From assembly GCA_948530865.1 (NCBI GenBank), contig CAOTKV010000011.1:1-59844 (forward strand): 59,844 nt of DNA, given 5' to 3'. The notes under the pieces were generated by a model that was given only the letters and a program-made list of their open reading frames with translations, was not told where the DNA came from and made no database searches. This stretch comes from an uncultured Clostridia bacterium. GTDB taxonomy: Bacteria; Bacillota; Clostridia; TANB77; CAG-508. Shown in pieces: positions 42,687 through 49,931 of the stretch. The stretch's first letter is position 1. Every line of letters begins with the position of its first letter. The position numbers were made by a program, and so were the translations under genes.

Positions 42687-43691
42687 TTATAAATTTTTAA
42701 TAATAATCTTTAATATATTGTCCATTTGACTTACATTATATTTAATTTCATTTATAGATTGCTCTATTTCACTTTCAGCTAACTTAATTTCATCTTTATC
42801 ATATATATTTCCAATACATAAAGCCCTTTTAAAATTATAGTCTAACCATGCAAGTCCAGAATAAATATCTGCCAAAATTAATTTACTAATATTTTTATCT
42901 ATATTTCTTTTTGCGTACTTCTTGTATGCACTAATAACAGTTTCAAATTTATTATAATTTATATTTCCTATATCTCCACCTGACCAATACCAAGCAACTT
43001 GTATTAGTTCTAAAGTTGGATTTATATATCCACTTGCTTCCCAATCTATAATATATGGCATATTATATTTCCACATTACATTTTTTCTATCTAAATCCGT
43101 GTGACTGATTATCAAATTTTGATTTGCATATAAAAGTGCTTCATTTGATTTTTGATTTAATTCATATAAAATATTAATATTTTGATTTAATATTTCAGCA
43201 TATTTTTTATTTAATTTTTTAGCTTGCTCAAGATATGTATTCCAATCAAAAGTTTTTATCTCTATTTTCTTTCTTGCATTTTTTTCAATTTCACTAAAAT
43301 CTATATTATGAATTTTAGCTAAAATCTCTCCAATTATTTCACAATGACTTAATGTTATATCTTGTGCATTTAATATTTTTCCTTCAAACCAATTAAAAAT
43401 CATAAAATAATCATTGTCAATTTTTTTCATAATATCATTATCTAATTTTATTGCACCAATTGCAAGAATTTTATTTTTTATTACAATATCTGCTACTTGT
43501 TCTGAAAAAACAAAATTAGAATAAGCATCACTATTTTTCATAATTCCTTGATTTAACTCTTTTACTGCATATATTTTTTCATCTGTAACTACTTTGTACA
43601 TTTTGTGAGACAAACCACCTGTAACTTTGCTTATACTTAAAATTTCATTGCCTAAATTATTATTCTTAATTAATTTTTCGATTTTTATCAT
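42687..43691 (-). CDS. Aminoglycoside phosphotransferase/choline-kinase-fold protein
   Basis: A 334-residue kinase fold. The N-terminal lobe has VVTDEKIYAVKELNQGIM (Lys-containing strand); the catalytic loop is LIISHTDLDRKNVMWKYN near 188 and the metal loop is PYIIDWEASGYINPTLEL near 207, both as in APH/HSK2/choline kinases. A spore-coat CotS-like or small-molecule kinase is possible. It leads the kinase/radical SAM/MBL operon, so it may phosphorylate the operon substrate. Resistance to antibiotics is not implied. Confidence 0.8.
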   Translation of the reverse strand: MIKIEKLIKNNNLGNEILSISKVTGGLSHKMYKVVTDEKIYAVKELNQGIMKNSDAYSNFVFSEQVADIVIKNKILAIGAIKLDNDIMKKIDNDYFMIFNWFEGKILNAQDITLSHCEIIGEILAKIHNIDFSEIEKNARKKIEIKTFDWNTYLEQAKKLNKKYAEILNQNINILYELNQKSNEALLYANQNLIISHTDLDRKNVMWKYNMPYIIDWEASGYINPTLELIQVAWYWSGGDIGNINYNKFETVISAYKKYAKRNIDKNISKLILADIYSGLAWLDYNFKRALCIGNIYDKDEIKLAESEIEQSINEIKYNVSQMDNILKIIIKNL

Positions 43692-43710
43692 TTATATCTC
43701 CACTTCTATC

Positions 43711-43739
43711 ATTATATCTATCTATTATCTTTTTATAAA
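43711..43739 (-). promoter_or_regulatory. Promoter of the kinase/radical SAM/MBL operon
   Basis: Minus strand TATAAT at 43711-43716, 17 bases, weak TTTATA at 43734-43739, about 20 bases before the ATG of the kinase-fold gene. Confidence 0.5.
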
Positions 43740-43741
43740 CA

Positions 43742-43772
43742 AATCAGGCCTAGAAGTTTTCTAAGCCTGATT
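43742..43772 (-). terminator. Terminator after the 72-residue protein gene
   Basis: AATCAGGCYTAGAA pairs with its complement (one mismatch), followed by a T-rich stretch; a hairpin just after the stop codon at 43785. Confidence 0.75.
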
Positions 43773-43784
43773 ACTACCCTATTC

Positions 43785-44003
43785 CTATCTGTGTATTGTT
43801 TGCGGTTCATTCACCCAGCTCTGGTATATCTGTCCATTCACGCCGATGCATTTACCATAGAAGAAATCGCAGTTATTTTTTCTATTATACTGCTTTTCAG
43901 CCTCAGCTCTTGTTTCTGCTTCAATTTCCTGAAGATTGCAGAACTTGTATTCTGGCTCTTCCATAAGTCCGCCTGACTGCAGTGCTACCAAATACTTTGC
44001 CAT
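43785..44003 (-). CDS. Unknown 72-residue protein
   Basis: A small acidic protein with three Cys (in EYKFCNLQEIE, NNCDFFYGKC) and a Lys/Arg-free central helix (EIEAETRAEAEKQYNRK). No signal peptide, no known domain. Ribosome site AAAGGAG precedes the ATG. It has a near-consensus promoter (44050-44078) and its own terminator, and its bases are richer in G and C than those of neighbours. Similar short cysteine-containing proteins are common in gut Clostridia plasmids, as I recall; function is unknown. Confidence 0.6.
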   Translation of the reverse strand: MAKYLVALQSGGLMEEPEYKFCNLQEIEAETRAEAEKQYNRKNNCDFFYGKCIGVNGQIYQSWVNEPQTIHR

Positions 44004-44049
44004 AATTGGCTCCTTTCTTTATTAGGGCATATAAATTTGTTCCATTCTA

Positions 44050-44078
44050 ATTATACTAGAATTTCAAAAAATTGTCAA
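44050..44078 (-). promoter_or_regulatory. Strong promoter of the 72-residue protein gene
   Basis: Minus strand TTGACA at 44073-44078, exactly 17 bases, TATAAT at 44050-44055: the best match to consensus in the window, suggesting high expression of a tiny protein. Confidence 0.85.
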
Positions 44079-44120
44079 ATTTATGTAAACTTTCCCCCAA
44101 AAATTAACATCTACAGTTAA

Positions 44121-44819
44121 TTACTCTCCTAAACACAATTCAACAATTGAATCTATATGAGATTGTGTAGTATCAAAAATAGGTATACTTATATCATTTG
44201 GTTTTATAAGCATTTCTATTTCTGTACATCCTAATATAATTCCTTCTATATGATTTTCTTTAATCATTTTATTTATAATATCTATGTAACATTTTCTTGA
44301 TTTCTCTTTAATTTCACCTTTACATAGCTCATCAAATATTATTCTATCTATATTTGATACTTCCTCTTCATCACTTGGCACATAAACTTCAAGACCATTT
44401 TGATTAAGTCTATTTTTTAGAAAATCTTCAATCATAGTATATCTTGTCCCTAGCAAACCTACTTTTTTAATATTATCATCTTTGCATTTTTTCGCAACAC
44501 AATCTGCTATATGTACTAATGGAATATTTATTTGCTTTTGAATATAATCTGCTAATTTATGCATTGTGTTTGTTGCAATAACAATATAATCTGCTCCTGC
44601 ATTTTCTAATTTTTTAGCTATATTTCCTAATTCTATTCCTATTTGTTCCCACTCATTATTTAACATTAATTTTCTTATTTCTTCAAAATTAACATTATAT
44701 ATAATCATTTTTGCACAAGTTAGCCCTCCTGCAATTTTATTTACTTGATCATTTATTCTTTCATAATAATGAATAGATGATTCATAACTCATTCCACCAA
44801 TAATTCCAATAGTTTTCAT
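44121..44819 (-). CDS. Aspartate/glutamate racemase family protein
   Basis: A 232-residue racemase. TIGIIGGMSYESSIHYY at the N-terminus, YIVIATNTMHKLADYIQ near 78 and GIILGCTEIEMLIKP near 190. The first catalytic position is Thr (T-N-T-M-H) and the second Cys (G-C-T-E), as I recall for E. coli YgeA-type amino-acid racemases with a Thr/Cys pair. It interconverts L- and D-amino acids. Its ATG overlaps the stop (ATGA) of the GNAT-PurA-like gene, so translation is coupled; a D-aspartate link to that enzyme is a tempting inference. Confidence 0.88.
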   Translation of the reverse strand: MKTIGIIGGMSYESSIHYYERINDQVNKIAGGLTCAKMIIYNVNFEEIRKLMLNNEWEQIGIELGNIAKKLENAGADYIVIATNTMHKLADYIQKQINIPLVHIADCVAKKCKDDNIKKVGLLGTRYTMIEDFLKNRLNQNGLEVYVPSDEEEVSNIDRIIFDELCKGEIKEKSRKCYIDIINKMIKENHIEGIILGCTEIEMLIKPNDISIPIFDTTQSHIDSIVELCLGE

Positions 44820-46393
44820 ATTTTTCTTCCTTTCTCTTTTCTCAAATCTATAATATCACTTTCACATTCTCCAGTTCCTATAAGTGTAACTGGGATATTT
44901 GTTTCGTCCTCAATTCTTTTTATGAATTTAATTACTTTCTCTGGAAGCATATTATAATTTTTACATTTATAAGCATTCCAATCTATATACTGTGCAAAAT
45001 TTAGAACTATTTGAGTTGGTCTATTAATCATAACATTATATTTCAATCTTTCCCAATTCATTTCAAAAACTCTTCTAACTTTTTTGGTAACAGTTGTATA
45101 CTCTACTAAATCAACATTACATCCACATCTTCTTTTTACTTCTTCCCAAGTAATTTCTTTGCTTCCAGCATAATCACCACTATATATTTTTTCTCCAATA
45201 TTCGTCTCATTACTTATTCTTATAGGATATGGTCTTATAATCATATAAATATCTTTCACTTTAAATGGACTAACACCACTATCTGCAATCAATTGGCTTG
45301 CACTGCACATTCTACTTGTAACATTAGGATAATCAAGTCCATAATTTATATCTATATCCTGACCTTGAGCACCTTCTATTAAAATATTTTGATTACATTC
45401 ATTTATCATTTTAGCAGTATCTACTATCTCAATAATCTCTTTTAAGTCTATTGGAATATTTTTAAAATAATCTTTTGCTAAAATAATATCTGGTTTTCTT
45501 ATAATTTTTTCAGATTGTGCAACTCCACAACCTTTAAATGTTGAGCCACTTCTAATTATTCGTTTTTCTTCTTCACGATGCTTCTCTAAAATAATCATTG
45601 CTCTTGGATGAATATATATTTTTCTGCTTCCGATTATTTTTTTATAATTTCTTATTTCTTCAAATAATATTTCTGGAGTAATTATACTACCTGCATTTAA
45701 AAGTAACTTACAATTAGGATTTAACATTGCCATAGGTAAATGACTAACTACAATTTTTTCTCCACTATCACTTACATAAGTATGCCCTGCATTAGTAGAC
45801 CAATTATTTGTAGATATAGCAAAATTATCTGTTTTAGATAAATAACCGCAAATTTTACCTTTTCCACAACTTCCAGCTTGACCATCAATTACTACTGTTA
45901 CATTTTTATTATTAAATGAATTACTTATAGTTTTTAAATATAATGTATATTCACTAGGATCAAATTCATCACCATAGCCTTTATCTATTGCATTCGTAAA
46001 TCCTAACTTAAAATATATATGTTTTGCTATTTCATTATTATCTTCTACTCCAATAGTAAATTCAGTATATCCTATACCAATTAAATAATCTATGCAATAA
46101 TTTATCAATTTTTGCCCTAAGCCTTGCCCTTGATACCTTTTATCAACTCTAAATGCTTCTAAATATACTCTTTTATTTGGTATTGTTTCTGTTTTTAATT
46201 CATGGCTTTTATAATTAACTGTTATTTCTCCAATAAATTTTTCATTATCTTTAATTATAAATACATCTATTTCTTTTTTTTCAAACTGCTCAAATCTTTT
46301 ATTTTTATACTTATTCCACATTTTTTCGTTATCTGGGAACAAGTCTTTTAATTTTTCAAATTCTTGCATTTCTATTTTTTCAAATTCAATCAT
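44816..46393 (-). CDS. GNAT domain fused to an adenylosuccinate synthetase-like domain with Asp-to-Ser change
   Basis: A 525-residue fusion. Residues 1-155 are a GNAT acetyltransferase (RVDKRYQGQGLGQKLINYC). Residues 163-525 are PurA-like: GQAGSCGKGKI (P-loop, 171-181), NAGHT (His204, matching His41 of E. coli PurA), IEGAQGQDIDI near 339, RMCSASQLIADSG near 361 and TTVTKKVRRVFEM near 443. The catalytic Asp13 of PurA (W-G-D-E-G-K-G-K) is Ser175 here, a change I recall for phage PurZ, which makes 2-aminoadenylosuccinate. True PurA is about 430 residues; this is shorter. GNAT plus PurA in one chain is unknown to me. Confidence 0.85.
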   Translation of the reverse strand: MIEFEKIEMQEFEKLKDLFPDNEKMWNKYKNKRFEQFEKKEIDVFIIKDNEKFIGEITVNYKSHELKTETIPNKRVYLEAFRVDKRYQGQGLGQKLINYCIDYLIGIGYTEFTIGVEDNNEIAKHIYFKLGFTNAIDKGYGDEFDPSEYTLYLKTISNSFNNKNVTVVIDGQAGSCGKGKICGYLSKTDNFAISTNNWSTNAGHTYVSDSGEKIVVSHLPMAMLNPNCKLLLNAGSIITPEILFEEIRNYKKIIGSRKIYIHPRAMIILEKHREEEKRIIRSGSTFKGCGVAQSEKIIRKPDIILAKDYFKNIPIDLKEIIEIVDTAKMINECNQNILIEGAQGQDIDINYGLDYPNVTSRMCSASQLIADSGVSPFKVKDIYMIIRPYPIRISNETNIGEKIYSGDYAGSKEITWEEVKRRCGCNVDLVEYTTVTKKVRRVFEMNWERLKYNVMINRPTQIVLNFAQYIDWNAYKCKNYNMLPEKVIKFIKRIEDETNIPVTLIGTGECESDIIDLRKEKGRKI

Positions 46394-46430
46394 TTCTTCA
46401 CTCCTGCTGTAAATTTAAAAACATATCCTT

Positions 46431-46862
46431 TTATTCTTCTATATCTTTTCGCCAATCTTTATTAAACATAGCAATTCCTTCTATATTAAACCCAAATTTT
46501 TTATAGTATTCTTCTTTATCTAATTCTGTTGTTAAAATTCTTCTTCCAAACCCTTCAAATCTTTTTATAAAGTCATTCATCATTATTTTTCCTAATCCTA
46601 TTTTTTGATAATCTGGTCTTACAAGTAAGTATGTAATAAAGACATTTATATAGCCATCAGTTATTGCAGATATTAACCCTACTAAATTTTCACCATCCCA
46701 TACTGTCATTACATAATCACTATTTTTTATAGCGTTATATAATCTATTTGGATATTCTGCTGTTTTCCATCCAACAGATTCAAATAATTTTATCAATTGA
46801 TTTTTATCTATATCATTTTCATATTTATATATAAACTTTTCATTAATATTATAACTTGACAT
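46431..46862 (-). CDS. GNAT acetyltransferase
   Basis: A 143-residue GNAT. TYLLVRPDYQKIGLGKIMMN near 72 is motif A (R-x-x-x-x-G-x-G) and YYKKFGFNIEGIAMF near 118 the C-terminal motif. The start is the ATG at 46860-46862 with GAGG nine bases before; a TTG start further up would overlap it. Acceptor unknown. Separate from the GNAT-PurA-like gene by 37 bases. Confidence 0.85.
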   Translation of the reverse strand: MSSYNINEKFIYKYENDIDKNQLIKLFESVGWKTAEYPNRLYNAIKNSDYVMTVWDGENLVGLISAITDGYINVFITYLLVRPDYQKIGLGKIMMNDFIKRFEGFGRRILTTELDKEEYYKKFGFNIEGIAMFNKDWRKDIEE

Positions 46863-47015
46863 ATAACTAATCCTCAAACATATTCTTTCTATTCTTTAAT
46901 ATTTATATCATAAATTAACATTTTTTTATACTATAAAGCATAAATTTTTCTAATCTTTATAAAATTCTATATTTTTCAAGAATTTAATAGTATTTCATTT
47001 TGGTTAACATAAGTG

Positions 47016-47044
47016 TTGTCTTTTGTAATATACTATGTTATAAT
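47016..47044 (+). promoter_or_regulatory. Promoter of the 47076-47468 gene
   Basis: TTGTCT at 47016-47021, 17 bases, TATAAT at 47039-47044, then AGGAGG before the ATG. Confidence 0.75.
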
Positions 47045-47075
47045 TTAATATATTAAAATATAGGAGGAAAATTCT

Positions 47076-47468
47076 ATGCGTAAAAAAAATTCTCGGAGAC
47101 ACATGTATCTAACATCAATCTTACAGTTGCTTGGCATAACACTATTTCTCTTTGCAGTAGTAGGAGGAATAGTAGCAGTCACTCGTAATTATATTAAGCT
47201 TAGCATAAAAGGAGGAGATTCTGAGGATACAGCTGTTGTTGTTGAAGCTCAACAAGATATTAGTATTACTCTGTTGACTCAACGTGATACAAATGAATAT
47301 TATTTTTGGGATAACGATGAGGAAAAACAGGTATTTAGCTTTGCCTCGCCTTTTTCTCTCAAAGCAACTACAACTGTTCCAGATAGCATAGGAATTCACA
47401 AATTGGTTGTTGTAAGAGATTCATATTTCTTAAAAACCACTAATATCTTTTATTATAAAGTCGAGTAA
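47076..47468 (+). CDS. Small membrane-anchored protein, unknown
   Basis: A 130-residue protein. A basic N-terminus (KKNSRRH) precedes one membrane segment (residues 12-33, LQLLGITLFLFAVVGGIVAV) and an extracellular part of about 95 residues, likely beta-rich, Thr/Val-rich (SLKATTTVPDSIGIHKLVVV). No Cys and no recognised domain. Strong promoter and a hairpin terminator that overlaps the last codon make it a single-gene unit. Base composition differs from its flanks. Single plus-strand gene in a minus-strand region. Confidence 0.7.
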   Translation: MRKKNSRRHMYLTSILQLLGITLFLFAVVGGIVAVTRNYIKLSIKGGDSEDTAVVVEAQQDISITLLTQRDTNEYYFWDNDEEKQVFSFASPFSLKATTTVPDSIGIHKLVVVRDSYFLKTTNIFYYKVE

Positions 47469-47495
47469 AGGGGCATTGCCCCTTTACTCGTTTTT
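47462..47495 (+). terminator. Terminator overlapping the end of the 47076-47468 gene
   Basis: Near-perfect stem CGAGTAAAGGGGCA/TGCCCCTTTACTCG with TTTTT. The TAA stop is inside the stem. Confidence 0.9.
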
Positions 47496-47497
47496 GC

Positions 47498-48055
47498 TTA
47501 TACATTTTTATTTTTTATATAATCCCCATTAAATTCATTTGCCAAAATATCCATTTCAATACTATCATAATATTTACCATTAATATATTTGCAATTTCTT
47601 CTCCTTCCATATTCTTTAAATCCACATTTGATATAGCACTTTAATGCTCTTTCGTTAAAACTCATTAAATCAAGTTTTATATTATTCAAATTTAAGTAAT
47701 TAAATCCATAATCTAATATTAGCTTAATTGACTCAGTTCCATATCCTTCATTTCTATAATCTTTATCTCCTATAAAAATTCCTAAAGTAGCTGTTCTATT
47801 AATAAAATCACAATTTTCCAATCCTACTGTTCCTATTAATTTATCTTCTAATGTTACTATAAAAAAATTATAATTTTTATTTAAGTTTTCTTCAAAATAT
47901 TGTTTTTCTCCCTCTAATGTTGTTATGTAGGCACTTCTTCCAATATAATCTGTTGTTTCAAAATCATTAAGCCATTCTGTAAATTTTTCTATCTCTTCAT
48001 TATTTTGTGGTGATAAATAAATTCTTTCTCCTATTAACTTTTTAAAATATTTCAT
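47498..48055 (-). CDS. GNAT acetyltransferase, RimJ/RimL-like
   Basis: A 185-residue GNAT of the RimJ branch: GERIYLSPQNNEEIEKFTEWL at the start, GIFIGDKDYRNEGYGTESIKL near 92 (motif A) and NIKLDLMSFNERALKCYIKCGF near 119 are characteristic. Targets are N-terminal amino groups of proteins or small amines. Seventeen bases after the next GNAT; likely one transcript. Confidence 0.85.
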   Translation of the reverse strand: MKYFKKLIGERIYLSPQNNEEIEKFTEWLNDFETTDYIGRSAYITTLEGEKQYFEENLNKNYNFFIVTLEDKLIGTVGLENCDFINRTATLGIFIGDKDYRNEGYGTESIKLILDYGFNYLNLNNIKLDLMSFNERALKCYIKCGFKEYGRRRNCKYINGKYYDSIEMDILANEFNGDYIKNKNV

Positions 48056-48072
48056 TTTTACTTGCTCCTTTC

Positions 48073-48537
48073 TTATATTTCCATTGAATATGCTATACTC
48101 TTTACTTTAAATCCAAATTCTTCATAAATCTTTATAGCATTTTCATTTTCTTTATTTACTGTTAAATATAAATCTGTACAATTATTTTCTTTTCCAAATT
48201 CTTTTGCAAATTTCAATAGTGCTGTACCTATTCCTTTTCCTCTACTTTTTTCATCTACACATATTGCTTCAATCTGTAATTGTTTTCTATATCTCATACT
48301 AGGATTATCTTTTTCTGTAATATTAATAGTTATATATCCTAAAATATCATCTTGTATCTTCGCTACAAAAATTTCTTTTGCCTTTATTTTTTCTTCAAAA
48401 TTTTTTCTGCTTATTACTTCATCTACGCTTAAAAATAAATCTGGTCTCCAATTTACATGTAATTCATGAACTTGTTTTGCTAATTTATTCACTTTTTTTA
48501 AATCTTCAATTTTAGGTATTTCAATTATTGTTTCCAT
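48073..48537 (-). CDS. GNAT acetyltransferase behind a terminator-bearing leader
   Basis: A 154-residue GNAT: AICVDEKSRGKGIGTALLKFA near 93 (motif A) and ENENAIKIYEEFGFKVKS near 130. I start at the ATG of 48535-48537, preceded by AGGAGG; a longer upstream frame is spurious as it runs into the hairpin. A strong promoter at 48705-48733 gives a leader of about 160 bases ending in an intrinsic terminator (48556-48600), so expression is likely controlled by attenuation. Antibiotic or small-amine acetylation is possible. Confidence 0.85.
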   Translation of the reverse strand: METIIEIPKIEDLKKVNKLAKQVHELHVNWRPDLFLSVDEVISRKNFEEKIKAKEIFVAKIQDDILGYITINITEKDNPSMRYRKQLQIEAICVDEKSRGKGIGTALLKFAKEFGKENNCTDLYLTVNKENENAIKIYEEFGFKVKSIAYSMEI

Positions 48538-48698
48538 ATTATAATTCCTCCTATAACAAAAAGCCTTGCAAAAGATTCTTTTAAGACTCCTTTGCAAGAC
48601 TTTATATATCTTACTTTATAAGTGTAAGTAACATTTTTTATTCTTGTTACCCTTTACCGCTCAAAGTTTATTACTTCTAGGTAAACTCTTAAACTATG
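48538..48698 (-). promoter_or_regulatory. Candidate structured 5' leader (attenuator) of the GNAT gene
   Basis: Between the predicted transcript start and the GNAT ribosome site lie, on the minus strand: a small hairpin GTTTACCTAG...TAAAC, a GGTAAC...GTTAC stem, a seven-codon AUG frame (48611-48634) and the terminator. No known riboswitch motif is recognised. The existence of promoter, structured region and terminator in this order is seen; regulation is inferred. Confidence 0.5.
48556..48600 (-). terminator. Terminator in the leader of the GNAT gene
   Basis: Minus strand stem GTCTTGCAAAGGAGTCTT paired with AAGAATCTTTTGCAAGGC (with a small bulge), followed by TTTTT and then, six bases on, the AGGAGG of the GNAT gene. 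Confidence 0.8.
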
Positions 48699-48704
48699 TT
48701 TTTA

Positions 48705-48733
48705 ATTGTAACATATTATTGTAAACCTGTCAA
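48705..48733 (-). promoter_or_regulatory. Promoter of the GNAT leader
   Basis: Minus strand TTGACA at 48728-48733, 17 bases, TACAAT at 48705-48710, just after the stop codon of the NUDIX gene. Confidence 0.8.
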
Positions 48734-48734
48734 A

Positions 48735-49217
48735 TCACTTTAATTCTAGTAGTTTATAATTTACATTTAATATTTCCTCTTCTTCACTAACCATTATTTG
48801 CATTTTAAAATTATATTTCTCATTTGTTAATCCTTTAATAAAAAATCTATCTAAAATGATTATATTTGATAATATTTTTTCTTTTTGCAATAATTCTCTA
48901 ATACCTATCCATTCTGATGTATTTTCTTCATATTCTTGTGGTTTACCTTCACTTTCATTTGTAATAAATACATCAAAGTCAAATATTCTATTAGGATATT
49001 CTACTATCATATTTCCTTTATATTTTAAATTTCTAACTTTTATCCCTGTTTCTTCTTTCATTTCTCTAATAGCTGTTTGCTCAGGATTTTCTCCTTCTTC
49101 AATTTTTCCACCAGGTATATCATAATATTCTGATTTTTTATTTCCTTCTTTATACTTTGTAACTAATACTTTATCATCCTTTATTAAATAACATCTTACT
49201 GCTTTTCTTACTATCAT
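48735..49217 (-). CDS. NUDIX hydrolase (MutT-like)
   Basis: A 160-residue NUDIX protein. GGKIEEGENPEQTAIREMKEETGI near 38 is a full Nudix box (split here only for length; E-E-T-G present), preceded by YYDIPGGK. Substrate type is not determinable; MutT-like nucleotide pyrophosphatases are usual for this length. Twenty bases after the methyltransferase gene on the same strand. Confidence 0.9.
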   Translation of the reverse strand: MIVRKAVRCYLIKDDKVLVTKYKEGNKKSEYYDIPGGKIEEGENPEQTAIREMKEETGIKVRNLKYKGNMIVEYPNRIFDFDVFITNESEGKPQEYEENTSEWIGIRELLQKEKILSNIIILDRFFIKGLTNEKYNFKMQIMVSEEEEILNVNYKLLELK

Positions 49218-49236
49218 TTATTTATTTCCTTCCAGT

Positions 49237-49908
49237 TTATATTTTACTTACACAAACTTCAATAATTTTATTTGGTTTAGGATTTTTATTTATTCTTTCA
49301 AAGTCTCTATATAAGTACTCTTCATATTCTTCTGTATACTCTATCTTAAATCCTGCTTTTAATAAAAATTGCCCAATTGAATCTTTACTATGTAATCTTC
49401 TATAAATATATCTTACATTATCTGTACCAATTGTTTTTATATCTGGATATTTTGTAAAACCAGTTTTCTCATCAAAAGTTGAACCTTCTAGCTTTGCTTC
49501 CCATTCTTCTAAACTTCTAACTGCAATAAAAAATTTTCCATCTTCTTTCATCACTCTATAAACTTCAGATAATGCTTTTTCCAATTGCATATCATTTAAA
49601 TAATGTAAGACTAATCTAGCATAAATGAAATCAAAATAATTATCATCATATGGTAATTTTTCTGATACATCTTCTATTCTTAATTCTATTCTGTCTTCCA
49701 AGCCTTCTTTTATAATTATATTTTTTGTATACTCTAATCCTTTAGTATCAACAGTTGTTGCTATAATGTGACTATTAGAATTTTTTCTAGCCATTTCTAT
49801 TTCCGCAGAACCTGCTGTACTAATTCCAATAGATAGAATATTTATATCTTTCTCTTTTATTAAACTTATACCATGTTCTTCACTTATACTAAATTTGAAA
49901 TTTTCCAT
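49237..49908 (-). CDS. Class I SAM-dependent methyltransferase
   Basis: A 223-residue methyltransferase. ILSIGISTAGSAEIEMARK near 25 is motif I in altered form (S-I-G-I-S-T-A-G-S), ATTVDTKGLEYTKNII near 52 post-I, and YDDNYFDFIYARLVLHYL near 92 motif II; ALSEVYRVMKEDGKFFIAV near 115 follows the Methyltransf_11 order. Target not known. Encoded between an alpha/beta hydrolase and a NUDIX gene in a five- to seven-gene run. Confidence 0.85.
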   Translation of the reverse strand: MENFKFSISEEHGISLIKEKDINILSIGISTAGSAEIEMARKNSNSHIIATTVDTKGLEYTKNIIIKEGLEDRIELRIEDVSEKLPYDDNYFDFIYARLVLHYLNDMQLEKALSEVYRVMKEDGKFFIAVRSLEEWEAKLEGSTFDEKTGFTKYPDIKTIGTDNVRYIYRRLHSKDSIGQFLLKAGFKIEYTEEYEEYLYRDFERINKNPKPNKIIEVCVSKI

Positions 49909-49931
49909 ATAATATCCTCATACTTCTATCT

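Noticed and set aside
42687..43691. Antibiotic resistance by an aminoglycoside phosphotransferase
   Set aside because: The fold is shared by many metabolite kinases and the operon partners (radical SAM, MBL) point to metabolism.
44816..46393. A Z-genome (2-aminoadenine) phage system
   Set aside because: No DatZ, DpoZ, MazZ-specific partner or phage structural gene is in the window; the MazG-like gene is 29 kb away.
48611..48634. Seven-codon leader peptide (MLLTLIK) as a coding feature
   Set aside because: The nearest purine-rich ribosome site is about 15 bases away, so translation is uncertain; mentioned only inside the leader entry.
48538..48698. T-box leader upstream of the GNAT gene
   Set aside because: The conserved antiterminator T-box sequence and specifier-loop shape were not found, and the target is not an aminoacyl-tRNA or amino-acid gene.
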